Shown here: positions 23,101 through 30,886 of the stretch, one piece after another | How the letters are laid out: each line of letters opens with the position of its first letter | How positions within the stretch are numbered: the first letter of the stretch is position 1 | NCBI GenBank assembly: GCA_003013855.2 | Contig: ML058554.1 | Location: 806,001-870,000 of the forward strand | From: Liriodendron chinense | Taxonomy: Eukaryota > Streptophyta > Magnoliopsida > Magnoliales > Magnoliaceae | Length of the DNA: 64,000 nucleotides | Direction: 5' to 3' | Made by a program: the position numbers and the translations under genes | Notes under the pieces: model-generated | What the model was told of the DNA's origin: nothing | The model's input: only the letters and a program-made list of their open reading frames with translations | Databases searched by the model: none

Positions 23101-26100
23101 GTCATATAAGGCCACATCGTTCACAAAATTGCTTCGTTGAAGTGCCTATCCATGGTTTGTTTAGCAGACTACGGTAGAATAACAATAAAATTGATTATAA
23201 GACTATTAAAAAATGACCATTACCTTGTAAAGCTAATCTGGACATAAAGTTCTTTTAAGCCTATCCTCTATAGGGTGCACAAAGGAGTCTTTAGTTTTTG
23301 CATGCATGTGTGGCCCATGTGTACGCATGTGTGGCCATCCATCTTCAAGCACTCCACATGTGCCACATTCATCCTTCAAGCACTTCACATGTGTGACATG
23401 TACTAATGTGCCCACGTGTATATATGCCACATGTGCCGCCACACATTTTCAAGCACCCCACATGGGTAACGTGTATCAATGTGCCCATGTGCACAAACGC
23501 CGCATGTGCCGCCACACATTTTCAAGCACCCCACATGGGCCAAATGTGTCATTGTAAATCTTCTAGTGACGCACATGTTCCAACATGTGCACTATTAATC
23601 ACACATCCTACATGTTCAAGTGTGCCAATGTGCCCAATGTGTACAGTCACCACATGTTTGTCTATCCATCTATATTCTAGGATGTTTGACAAATAGCAGT
23701 CAAAATGGCAAATAGCCTATCTATACAGGCCTTAGCTGCACAAACTTGTCCAAAATAACTAGCCGAGGAAAAACTTTTAAGGGTACCGGATGGGCCCAAA
23801 CTATTGATTCTCAATTTCCTCCAATGTGACATAAACAAGTTGGGGAAAAAAGCTGACAATTTTCCTACAACCTGTAACAGCTCAGCATAAACCTTATATG
23901 ATCTAATCCACTAGATGTGATTTAATCTCATTATACTCCACTAGTGTTTTAAATAGGTATGCTATGTAGCGAGTAGTTTATGCTACGTAATGTAGCTTAG
24001 CCTTTTTTAATTTTTTATTTTTTTACACACACACCCACACCTCACACACTCACCCACCCACCCACACCACATGGGCACTCGATCCCTAGTCTCAGTGTTG
24101 AAGCAGAGTTTGTCTACCACTGAGCCATGGACTCCATGGACTCGATCCCTGGTCTCAACAATGTAGCTTAGCCTTAACACTACGTGGTTTATGAAAATAG
24201 CTTAAGTTGCATGTAGCCTATGCTACATGATAATTTGCATACGCTATACGCTATGAAGATCACGTTACAATTTACAAGTCATTTTTCATGACAACATAAA
24301 AATCAATTAATGTTTTTAATGATTTGTTAAATTTTTCTATTTTCAATAAAAATTAGTTATCTTTTCAATTCTTTTAGTAAATAATATAAGTAAAAATATT
24401 AATCAATTTCATTTCTCTTTCTTAACCTTTATACTTGATCATTGCCCTTTCCTAGTACTTTAAGCTATGTTTGATTGCACCAAATGTCATGAAATTTTGT
24501 TAAATTTCATTATTAATGAGGCTAACTTGGTGCAGAACATCATGAAATTGGTGCAACCAAGTGCAACCTTGATTAAAAGTATACAAGTAATGTGTAGCTT
24601 ATGCTACATGCTATGTAGCTTACGCCTCACACTTCTGAGGGTTGAATGTTATGCCACATGCTATTTTTTATTTAGAACATTGTTCTCCACATTAGCAATA
24701 CAGTGGGAAGCCTGAGAAATATTATCACATTTAACCATTTGACTATTGATTTCTATCTCTAGTTCATCATCTTCTCTTGCATTATTTTGACAATACTTTG
24801 TCGAAGACAACTTTCTTTTATCCTTCAAAATAATTTTTTTTTAAAAAGACACCTTTCATTCCTTTTCCACAAACAATAACATTCATATTTCTTCCTACCC
24901 ATAGTTACAATCTCTCTCCAATCACACGCTCAGCTATAGCTTTTGCAATGTCACTAAGTCTTCTTGAACATGATGGACGGAAACTCTCATCAGCTTACAA
25001 AGGTCCCAGATCTCTTCCAAAAAATCTACACATATCCATGTGTTCGGTCCCTCACTAGTCACCCCACAGATTGCACTAAAATAACTGCCTCCAAAGTTAA
25101 CTGTGCAAAGAACTATAATATGATTATAAAGCACTGTAGCAAAGTTCACTACCCAACTTCATTGGAGTCCTTAATATTAAGTAGAACCAAATAAGTCAAC
25201 CCACCTCACTGCCAATGATCTTGAAACAGTAATTGACCAGAGCACCTTGGATTACTAATAGTCTGAGAAACCACTCATGCTATAGATTTAACATGTTTAC
25301 GGTTTCCATTTTTCAAGCAAAAGGTGAATATAACAATGAAACTTCTTTTTCTTTTAAGGTACAACATTGAAACTTCAACCCATGCTATGAGAAGAGCTCA
25401 ATGTGTAACTTCAACCCATGCTATGAGAAGAGCTCATTGTGTAACTTCAACCCATGCTATGAGAAGAGCTCATTGTGTAACTTCAACCCATGCTATGAGA
25501 AGAGCTCATTGTGCAAACCCAACTCAAGCCACAACTGGTCCCTTAGCCCCAGACTTTTAGGGCCATAGACAGCAGTTGAAAAATAAACAAAACCCATCCA
25601 CTATACAAATAAATCTTCTTTATATGGAAACTGTCCAAACCTAACCACTTACATTTCTAAAACATATCCAACTCATGCATTTGCCAACATTTCAACATGG
25701 ATATCAAATCCCAACCAAGTAAAGCAATTAAACTATATGAGGAACAATTGCAACTATCTACGAAACCACACAAAATCAAAGCACACCCACCTCTTTGTTC
25801 ACTCACATTCGCATTAGCTTTCAGCCCTTTCAATTGTTGAAGAACTTCATCAGCTATCAACTGCTTCATGGACCGTGACAGATTCGACAATTTCTCCTCT
25901 TTCGAGAATTGTTCTTTGATTCCCTTCACCTTTTCAACAACAAACAACAGCTACCGTTACACCACACAAAAGAAAGACATCTAAAATAAAACAAAATACC
26001 CCATTCAACAGATTTATAAGAAAATAAAATTAATTAAAAAAATCCTATATAAAAAATCTGGGTCTTACTAATCTAACAAGCTCAGTGGGTTCCGAAGCTT

Positions 26101-26513
26101 GCCGGATCCGAATCGATTCTTCCATTTTCCTAATTTGGTGGTCGCTATATTTAACAGCTGCGCAATAAAAACACCAAAATCAACAAAATCCGAACATGGG
26201 TTCTTCTCAAAAATAAAAATAAAAACCCAAATAAACAAAACCCAAAAATGAATTCTTGAATTCAAACAAGTAAAGGAAGAAAAAGATTTTTTTTAAAAAA
26301 TCACAATCTGGATGTTAGATTCCATGTGATCACCGTACCACCGAAAAAAGGAGATGCATCGCTGGAGCTGGAGAGTATGAAGAAAGAAGTGTAGAAAGAG
26401 TGCAGAACGTAGAGAGCAGCGACGGCATTGACAGAGCAGATGACGACAGTCGTTCTCTTGTAAGAGCAGAACTTCCCATTTCGCCCCTGGTTTGCCCATT
26501 CTAACCTCGCCAT
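3818..26513 (-). CDS. Single-pass membrane protein with 8-Cys apple/PAN-like segment, 316 aa, 7 exons
   Basis: Minus-strand join: 26513-26339, 26157-26069, 25929-25791, 14652-14596, 14419-14297, 7853-7594, 3925-3818 (stop TAA). Every intron is GT...AG and the phases agree (1,0,1,1,1,0), giving 316 residues with no stop. Residues 1-20 (MARLEWANQGRNGKFCSYKR) are basic, followed by one hydrophobic span at about 21-47, suggesting a type II membrane anchor. Residues 60-195 are charged and probably helical. Residues 196-281 hold eight cysteines (207, 234, 235, 238, 252, 258, 264, 277) in ADCCQACLDQA, NVWVYCP and HQECWLKQ. This spacing resembles an apple/PAN-like disulphide domain (inference). The tail ends APVIVPWMSGIVS. 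From memory this matches a widely conserved plant protein of unknown function, so I assign no symbol. Introns 1, 2 and 4 are 139-181 bp. Introns 3, 5 and 6 are 11,138, 6,443 and 3,668 bp and full of repeats. Confidence 0.88.
3926..7593 (-). other. Intron 6 of the 7-exon gene (3.7 kb)
   Basis: Donor GTAATG follows Lys-Gln (7593), and the acceptor TTTATGAATGCAG ends at 3926. The intron holds a MITE-like element near 5023-5241 and scattered repeat words such as 'gtgggccgcacggtccac' (about 4150). The remainder, about 5250-7590, shows no coding region I can support. Confidence 0.75.
5023..5241. mobile_element. Candidate small MITE with inverted ends
   Basis: The left end reads GGGGGCATTTGGATAGTAAG, and the reverse complement of the right end reads GGGCCCGTTTGGATACC. 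The interior is rich in 'aagtaacttaagtagc' repeats that also pair between the arms. No clear target duplication was found, so the superfamily is unassigned. Confidence 0.55.
8291..8426 (-). pseudogene. RNase H-like domain remnant, C-terminal piece
   Basis: On the minus strand, directly after the LINE poly(A), the frame reads NLAESLAKSVAFEIACLFGD and runs to a stop near 8298. The phrase LAESLAKS matches the C-terminal 'ADSLAKEG' block of plant retroelement RNase H (RVT_3) domains. It completes the N-terminal piece at 12983-13370, from which the LINE separates it. Confidence 0.7.
8531..12133 (-). pseudogene. LINE ORF2: endonuclease / reverse transcriptase / zf-RVT, inactivated
   Basis: It starts MIIMLWNVRGLGSKAKRAYL, the usual start of the plant L1 apurinic endonuclease. 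An early stop falls where families have Glu in 'IQETK'. EN motifs continue to about 11489 (RGDFN, SRLDRFLVS). RT blocks follow: ALIPKEEEAEHLKDFRPISL (near 10600), GLRQGDPLS (near 10220) and the catalytic YADD at 10082-10071. The thumb/connection region (KKYLGLPL, WQSRYLSLGARLTLIK) is at 9962-9450. The C-terminal zf-RVT (LTVDNLQRR, CLMC, HFFIHCPFA) is at 8947-8800, then LW..GARNARCF. The frame breaks near 11480, 11270, 10890, 10450 and 9500, so it cannot make a full protein. Confidence 0.88.
12130..12660 (-). pseudogene. LINE ORF1 C-terminal remnant
   Basis: The minus-strand frame reads ESVKECWALTECRGEF, then a stop, EENVLSEAAEEGDLF, a stop, then a long open stretch DVTPLYAKKTYVEDEDL to HGGRRARLGRVVDQ. 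Its stop overlaps the ORF2 start region. Acidic then basic composition and position before ORF2 fit the ORF1 (nucleic-acid-binding) protein of plant L1s. No CCHC knuckle is visible in what remains. Farther upstream to 12982 I cannot follow a frame. Confidence 0.6.
12983..13370 (-). pseudogene. RNase H-like (RVT_3) domain remnant, N-terminal piece
   Basis: The minus strand reads VKLNVNGNMGVP (first strand, with the usual catalytic Asp in 'KLNVDG' replaced by Asn), AGIGCVLRNKMGKVVLFSRS, MEAEARALLLGSQI (conserved Glu), ILEGE and LDAMFVLIRRMKQ. Stops interrupt it. The order and spacing match the RNase H domain common in plant LINEs and stand-alone copies. The break after RRMKQ is exactly where the LINE begins. 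The missing LAESLAKS block is found beyond the LINE at 8426. Confidence 0.7.
14919..15077. repeat. 53-bp tandem repeat, 3 copies
   Basis: The unit contains 'tcaataacgaattttattt', then 'aaggagacccaaaggggaag'. The word 'caataacg' recurs at 14931, 14984 and 15037. On the minus strand the unit resembles the AT-rich 3' tail of plant LINEs (inference). It abuts the hAT MITE at 15078. Confidence 0.9.
15078..15604. mobile_element. hAT-type MITE, 527 bp
   Basis: The left end reads TAGGGCTGTCAACCGCCC, and the reverse complement of the right end reads TGGGGTTGTCATCGGG. Flanks ggaagaaa and ggaagtat form an imperfect 8-bp duplication (6 of 8). The interior consists of 'gacccgacccaattt' words. Confidence 0.72.
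15690..16230 (-). pseudogene. LINE ORF2 3' fragment (zf-RVT) with an internal duplication
   Basis: The minus strand reads AFTIDNLLKWRGIIIKGCCL, then C..KDE, a stop, then LIDHLFIHCSFASVIWECL, which is the C-terminal zf-RVT region of plant L1 ORF2. Downstream, a block of about 60 bases (coding SILWRG...NNCVELT) is repeated twice at 15776-15890. Stops show it is dead. No poly(A) or target duplication was found. Confidence 0.7.
16323..16433 (-). mobile_element. tRNA-derived SINE, 111 bp
   Basis: On the minus strand the pol III A box reads TGGCTTTGTGGTAGA and the B box GGTTCGAGTACC. A GT-rich tail follows, ending in A/T-rich sequence. Perfect 11-bp target duplications tatcccttcct flank it (16312-16322 and 16434-16444). 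Confidence 0.85.
16533..17305. mobile_element. Candidate MITE with 'TATCGG' inverted ends
   Basis: The left end reads TAAATATTGGTATCGG, and the reverse complement of the right end reads ATATCGGTATCGTATC. Words 'cgtatcgg' and 'cgatacg' recur in both terminal 120 bases. Inside are a GA run (17062-17098) and a run of about 20 A (17114-17133). The target duplication was not resolved. Confidence 0.6.
18480..19616 (-). pseudogene. Gypsy-type gag, decayed
   Basis: It starts MPTRTGRGFRLQ and continues with a Leu-rich helix (LNQLLQRLVALEAQN). After frame breaks come the gag core FDGRLDPKAFLDWLADIDHW, LVGQAKLFWANV and SVVEYIAKFEEYM. Near 18580-18540 is a CCHC knuckle CYECRLVGHFSH*CP whose last part is interrupted by TAG. 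Several stops are present. It is the minus-strand product of the element whose 5' LTR lies at 19893-21290. The pol region and 3' LTR are absent to the left. Confidence 0.82.
19876..19887 (-). other. Primer-binding site of the Gypsy remnant
   Basis: The minus strand reads TGGTATTAGAGC, one base off the initiator-Met tRNA match TGGTATCAGAGC. It lies five bases inside the LTR end. Confidence 0.75.
19893..21290 (-). mobile_element. 5' LTR of a truncated Gypsy element, 1.4 kb
   Basis: On the minus strand it begins TGTTTCATAAACCGC (from 21290) and ends ...CCTGCATCA (19893), with TG...CA termini. The primer-binding site follows. It contains a tandem duplication of about 440 bp (20384-20829 and 20851-21271) with 'cgtcggat' and 'tcggtcgaccgaag' words. 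No partner LTR exists in the window, so no target duplication can be tested. Confidence 0.72.
20384..21271. repeat. Tandem duplication inside the LTR (2 copies, about 0.44 kb)
   Basis: Both copies begin 'tatgaaagcaccacgtatgg' and end 'ctaattggttaaaacat'. Copy 2 lacks part of the 'gatcggccgaagc' segment and has an extra 'aaatgacaaaaataccc' segment. A C-run lies at the start of the junction between copies (about 20830). Confidence 0.88.
21291..21313. repeat. Poly(C) run, 23 bases
   Basis: 23 consecutive C at the outer edge of the Gypsy LTR. Such long C homopolymers are rare in AT-rich plant intron DNA, and the length may be imprecise in the assembly. Confidence 0.9.
21495..23733. mobile_element. 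Foldback element with long inverted arms rich in CACATGTG, 2.2 kb
   Basis: The left arm (21495 to about 22075) and right arm (about 23165-23733) are inverted copies. Left TAGGCTGTAGATAGGC pairs with the right-end complement AGGCCTGTATAGATAGGC, and inner blocks 'gatcaattttattg' and 'aatggtca' pair too. Both arms are built from repeats of 'gcacatgtggcacatttg' and 'cttgaagattgg'. The arms carry no coding frame with domains. The middle contains the TRIM at 22145-22697. No flanking duplication was identified. Confidence 0.7.
22145..22697 (+). mobile_element. Complete TRIM (miniature LTR retrotransposon), 553 bp
   Basis: LTR1 22145-22411 and LTR2 22459-22697 both start TGTGACGC and end TTACA. Between them are 47 bases: a primer-binding site (tcgtatcagagc, 22414-22425, one mismatch to initiator-Met) and a purine tract aaagggggggga just before LTR2. 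Perfect 5-bp target duplications AAGAC flank it (22140-22144 and 22698-22702). LTR1 is 28 bp longer because of a T-run and a duplicated 'gacaatat.tcattg'. It has no coding capacity, so it must use proteins from another element. Confidence 0.92.
23944..24682. mobile_element. Candidate MITE rich in 'TATGCTATGTAGC'
   Basis: The left part reads GTTTTAAATAGGTATGCTATG, and the complement of the right part reads TTCTAAATAAAAAATAGCAT. 'tgtagcttatgctac' words recur at both ends. A SINE has inserted at 24005. A second short inverted motif, 'gattgcaccaaatgtcatgaaat', lies at 24474-24575. The edges are approximate. Confidence 0.5.
24005..24159 (-). mobile_element. tRNA-derived SINE, 155 bp, nested in a MITE
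   Basis: On the minus strand the A box reads TGGCTCAGTGGTAGA and the B box GGGATCGAGTGCC. A GTGTGGGTG tail and A/T-rich end follow. Perfect 16-bp target duplications aatgtagcttagcctt flank it (23989-24004 and 24160-24175). The 5' end has a short extra copy of 'gatcgagtccatgga'. It is the same family as the SINE at 16323. Confidence 0.9.
25372..25515. repeat. 36-bp minisatellite, 4 copies
   Basis: The unit is acttcaacccatgctatgag plus aagagctcattgtgta. Copies start at 25372, 25408, 25444 and 25480. Because 36 is divisible by three it makes an open frame, which is not taken as a gene. It lies in intron 3. Confidence 0.95.
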
Positions 26514-27060
26514 CTCCCTATCCTCTTCCTGCCCTTCATCAGCATCCCATCACCTTCATCACCACCACCATCATCAACACCGTCATAGATGGGCCATCTG
26601 TTTCTTCGGAAAATGAGGAAAGATGGTTAGATTCTTGAGAAGGAAAGAATGGAAAAAAATCAATTCTTTCTTTTTGGGAGACGAGAGGATACAATTACCT
26701 GAAGAAAGGAATTGTATGAAAGGAGGGTGGGTGCTATTTTGCGCCTTGGGTGATGAGCAGGCTTAACATTAACTCCCTTCGGAGAGGTAGATGGGACAGG
26801 GAAAGGTCGGCAGGAGTGCGGGTTCCACAAACCCACGTTCAAGCGCCAAAAACAAATGCGCCTATACGGCCGACGCCGAGCATGTGTGGCGAAGCGGATC
26901 TGGAGTCCCCACCATGCAGAAATCCAATCCCGAGAAGATGGCTGGCCGTCTGATCAGATAAGAAACGTCTGGACATTGAATGTGGACCGTTGAAGGTATA
27001 GCTCCTCTTCATCAACGGTATAGTCGATTGAGAAGCGGATTTCGTGGTGACCCCACCACG
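26514..27060 (-). other. 5' UTR / promoter side of the 7-exon gene
   Basis: This is upstream of the ATG at 26513. It has pyrimidine-rich 'catcaccaccaccatcatc' text (26560-26590) and GC-rich stretches (26800-26960), as expected near a transcription start. No TATA box was assigned with confidence. Confidence 0.45.
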
Positions 27061-27069
27061 AATATCGCT

Positions 27070-27480
27070 GGTTACAGGACTCTGTGGGGCCCACCGTGAT
27101 ATATATAATTTATCCACAAAGTCGATCCGTTTTGTCAGCTCATTTTAGGGCATGAGCCCAAAATTTAAGCACATCCAAAGCTTAATGGGGATTGAACATC
27201 TACGGTTAAAAATTTTTTTGTGGCCTCATCAGGTTGATATCTGTTTCTTCCCTTTACCCAGGCGTGTATGACCTTATGAATGGGTTGGATGGTAAATAAA
27301 CATCACGGAGGGCCCTAGGAAGGTTTCAACGGTGAACGTCACTATCTTCACTGTTTCCTGTGGTCTGGTCCACTTTAGCTTTGGAAATGCTTCAATTTTG
27401 GAATCAGGTACTAAATTGTGCTGGTAAAACAGATGGACGGCGTGGATAAGACTTATACATCACACGAGTCCGTTATCCAG
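27070..27480. repeat. Copy of the shared MITE core (palindromic)
   Basis: It begins 'gtggggcccaccgtgatat', passes through 'gattgaacatctacgg', the midpoint 'ggttggatggtaaataaaca', the mirrored 'tgtttcctgtggtctggtcc', and ends 'ggacggcgtggataagac'. The second half is an inverted echo of the first. Clean terminal repeats were not found. Confidence 0.7.
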
Positions 27481-27860
27481 GTCAACGGACTTTAGACGCT
27501 CCCGTAAACGTGGAGCCATTATCGTCAGAAGGTTTCCGTCCTAGATCCCTCAATCTAAAACCGTTCGCTAGGCACACGTGTACGAGAATCAGATCGTTCA
27601 CTGGATTGGGCGCTGCTATCAGATGATACTATCTTTCCGAATTATTAACTAAAATGAGCATTTTTTAATTCATGGATCACTGAGATATTATTTGGGTCAG
27701 TGCCTATTCCTCACGAGGCCCACTTGATGAGTGGTTTGGATCAGGGACACGTGCATGGATTTGATTACTTGACAACAACGATTTTATATCACTTAAAGAA
27801 GTGGAAAATCTATACCGGTGAACAAATTAGGTATGAGGTCCGCAGTCGTAGTCCCATGTT

Positions 27861-28391
27861 GGGTGCGAATTAGGTGTTACCCCGGGAACAGCTTTGTAGG
27901 TGTTACCCTAACCGTGTGGGGCTCATCTTGATGTATTTTTTATATATCTACACCGTCTATCTGTTTTTTCATATCATTTTAGGACGCAATCCGGAACCTT
28001 AAAAAGATCTAAATCTTAGGTGGACCATATCACTAGAAACAGTGATAAATAACCATTAATAACATTTTGTGGGGCACAAAAGTTTTGGATCAATATGATC
28101 TTTAGAATTTCTGACCTTATTGACATTATCAAGAGCTTGGATTGCAAATAAACATTACCAAAACCTTACAATGGGCTCTTTGTAAATTTTAATGGTGGGG
28201 CACTCAATCACACTGTTTCTAGTGGTATGGTTCACTTGAGATTTGGATCTGCATAATTTTTTGAACATCATCCTAAAATGGGCTATAGAAACCAATGGAC
28301 GGAGTGGATATACAAAATATCATCCATGTGGGCCATATGTTAGGGGTAACACCCACTAAGCGGTTCCCGAGGTAACACCTAATCCACGCCC
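27861..28391. mobile_element. Mutator-type MITE, 531 bp
   Basis: The left end reads GGGTGCGAATTAGGTGTTAC, and the complement of the right end reads GGGCGTGGATTAGGTGTTAC. The 9-bp target duplications tcccatgtt (27852-27860) and tcccacggt (28392-28400) match at 7 of 9. The interior is the palindromic core ('ggtggaccatatcactagaa' and 'cactgtttctagtggtatgg'). A sister copy with a perfect duplication lies at 58687-59228. Confidence 0.88.
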
Positions 28392-28536
28392 TCCCACGGT
28401 ACCCGAATTAAACAAGGAAAACCCTTTCATACCTTGGCTAGATACCCACCTAACATGGGAAATTACTTAATGTGAGTGAAATCCACGCCGTCCATCATGG
28501 TAAACCACCCCTTTTTAATATTGATCATAAAAACTG

Positions 28537-28763
28537 AGAGCTGATTAGGTACTACCCGAGCCTGTCCCTAACTCAGGACAGGCTAGTACGTGGCGTGTGG
28601 GCATTGGGAGGAGAGGAGGCGTGACATGCCTGTGTCAGGCTTGCTGACGTGGCAGGTCATCTCTGACAACGTGCCCTACACCAATACAAATGTGACACGT
28701 ACATGCCCCGTCGAGCCTGTCCTGAGCTCAGGACAGGCTCGGGTAGTACCTAATCCACTCCCC
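28537..28763. mobile_element. Short foldback MITE, 227 bp
   Basis: The left arm is GATTAGGTACTACCCGAGCC, and the complement of the right arm is identical over that word. 'gagctcaggacaggctcg' is itself palindromic. Flanks taaaaactg and taaaaacga (7 of 9) suggest a Mutator-type 9-bp duplication. The terminal GGATTAGGT motif is shared with the larger MITEs. Confidence 0.75.
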
Positions 28764-28996
28764 TAAAAACGAAGCTAATGCAACACTTAGATGGGCCAAT
28801 ACTGTTATTTTTTCGGTAAGTCTTTTATCCTGGTAAGGCACGTCAGATGAATGGATTGGATGGCATATAAACACCACGTTGGGACATACACAAACTAATA
28901 GTAGGTGTCCCATCCTTATTGCTTCCTATTGTGTGGCCCATGGGTATCCGATCAGCATAAATTTTGGGTTTAATGATTAGGATGAGGCAACGTACC

Positions 28997-29983
28997 TATA
29001 GACACCCTACCTTCGGCTACAATGTTGGTAGAGATACCTGAATGAATGAAGGACCATACCCCAAAATCCCATGTCAAAATCCAGCCAAACTCACCTGTAT
29101 AAGCCCCAATTCATAGCCCAGCTCAATCCTAAACTTAGTCGACTCACCCCTAAACATTAACGCAAAAAACCCCCCATAAGAAAAACCAGTCAAAATTTCT
29201 TTAAAAAGTCAAACTTGGTGAGTCAACCCGCTGAGTCAAATCACCAAGTCAACTCACTAGGTTAGTCCAGCCCTTGCACCCAGTCAACTCACCGTGTCAA
29301 TCCATCTTTCAAACCTAGTCAACTCCCCTGGTTCCAGGCCACAGCTTTGGAGTAACTCCGAACCTCGAGCCTCAGACTTTTATGCTTCAGGTTCAGGGGT
29401 CGTACGCTCCGAAGCTGGAGCAGTGCTTTCGTACGGGGGCCGCCCAAGCTTATTTACGAGAGTTGTCACTACTCGCAGCTACAAATACCCCATTCCCTCT
29501 CTTGTTTTAACATAAAAAAAAAAAAATCCCTCATTGTCCAGAAATCTCAAGTCCAGCTCCATCCCTTTAGCCCATTCCTCCACCAAGGAGAGCTCGAGTG
29601 AAAAGAGCCTAGCCCTGGTCCTAGCCTAGCCTGACCCTGGTCCAAGTCTCCCAAGCTACCTAAGTCCCAATCTTAGCCACTCGAAGCAAACCTTTGTGAC
29701 ACCTCCGTCCATCTAGCTACTCTTTTATTAGCATCATCTCATTCGCATCTGGCATAAGTGCAACATTTACTAGTCTTCCAACCCCCATGCTTATCATATC
29801 ACTGTAAGCACTTTGATTAATCAAATACACAGCATACATCCCGCATAAAGTACCTGTCAATTCGAGCGTATGCTCTAGGCTTGCCTATTAATAGAAACCT
29901 GCCTATCAGAAACTCTTACTGTTCAGACCTACATTCATGCATCATATCAGTCATGAGAATGTACGAGGATTAAATTAGACTTT
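28997..29983 (-). mobile_element. Truncated LTR, reverse orientation, same family as the solo LTR at 44434
   Basis: From 28997 'tatagacaccctaccttcgg' matches the complement of the 45953 end of the solo LTR (TGTAGACACCCCACC). Shared segments include the gtcaactcac repeat tract (29130-29330) and 'gttcagacctacattcatgc' near 29930. The match stops at 'ttaaattagac' (29980), where hAT MITE sequence begins. It has a single copy of the 149-bp unit that is doubled in the other element. Confidence 0.8.
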
Positions 29984-30339
29984 ATATTAGGCCCGACCTG
30001 AACCCATTTAGTAAATGGGCGGGTTTGGTCTATGTTTCAAGGGACCCGTCCAGCCCAGACCCGTCCAGACCCAGTTTTAAGCCTTGTAAAATGCTTGCGT
30101 ACTTGATCCAGACCCGGACCCATTAGACCCGACCCATTTATAAATAGGTCTGGGTGGATCTCCCTCTACCAGACCCGGACCCATTTATAAATGGGTCTAA
30201 TGGGTTGACTCGGACCCGACCCGGACCCGCCCATTTAGTAAAAGGGTCTGGGTATAAAATTTGGACCCAGACCCGTTTAGTAAATGGGCGGGTCTGGTTT
30301 TGGCTAAACCCGCCCCGAACCCGACCATTTACAGCCCTA
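29980..30339. mobile_element. Truncated hAT MITE, same family as 46644-47163
   Basis: From 'ctttatattaggcccgacct' to 'accatttacagcccta' it matches the 46644 element. The first 145 or so bases are missing. The left edge coincides with the truncated LTR, and the two share the junction word 'cttt'. Confidence 0.82.
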
Positions 30340-30428
30340 GCACTGGCGGAAACGAGACAAGCCATGACTGATCAGCTGGGCCAAGACTAAGTCCTCATCT
30401 CATGGGCTGGCCCAGCCCTGCCTCTGGC

Positions 30429-30878
30429 TAGGGCTGTCAACGGGTCGGATACGGGCCGGATCAGTGATGATCCGAATCCGACCCGATTAAGAATATATCC
30501 GACCTGAATCCGACCCGAATCCGATTCGGATCACAAGTATATGATCCGAACCCGACCCGATTAAATTTTTCGAAAGCCGTTTCCGATCCGATTATGATCC
30601 GACCCGATATCCAATCGGATATCCGAGAGAGAGAAAGAGAGAGAGAAAGAGAGATTATCCTATGTTTTTATTTTATTTTATTTTATTTTATTTTTTTTAT
30701 CGGGTCGGATCGTTAACGGGCCGGATCAAGGGTTGATCCGAATCCGACCCGAATATTAAACGGATCATCTTTGGATATCCGTATCCGACCCGATTATCCG
30801 ATTATTGATCCGAATCCGATTAAATCGGATCGGATACGGATCGGATACGGATCAAGATCCGTGCCATTGACAGCCCTA
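30429..30878. mobile_element. hAT-type MITE, 450 bp, perfect target duplication
   Basis: The left end reads TAGGGCTGTCAACGGGTC, and the complement of the right end reads TAGGGCTGTCAATGGCAC. Perfect 8-bp duplications cctctggc flank it (30421-30428 and 30879-30886). The interior is 'gatccgaatccgacccga' words with a GA-rich run and TTTTA repeats (30625-30695). Confidence 0.92.
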
Positions 30879-30886
30879 CCTCTGGC

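Larger units (their letters stand above)
14653..25790 (-). other. Intron 3 of the 7-exon gene (11.1 kb)
   Basis: Donor GTGGGT is at 25790 and the acceptor AATGAGCAG ends at 14653. It holds hAT MITEs, SINEs, a LINE remnant, a Gypsy LTR plus gag, a foldback element with a TRIM, and a 36-bp minisatellite. Stretches 17310-18480 and 24690-25370 contain nothing I can name. Confidence 0.78.

Noticed and set aside
24020..24140. Functional tRNA gene
   Set aside because: A and B boxes are present, but the cloverleaf is not, and a GT-rich tail with target duplications marks a SINE.
25324..25560. Repeat protein made of RRAHCVTSTHAM units
   Set aside because: It is a 36-bp minisatellite in an intron. 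The frame is open only because the period is a multiple of three.
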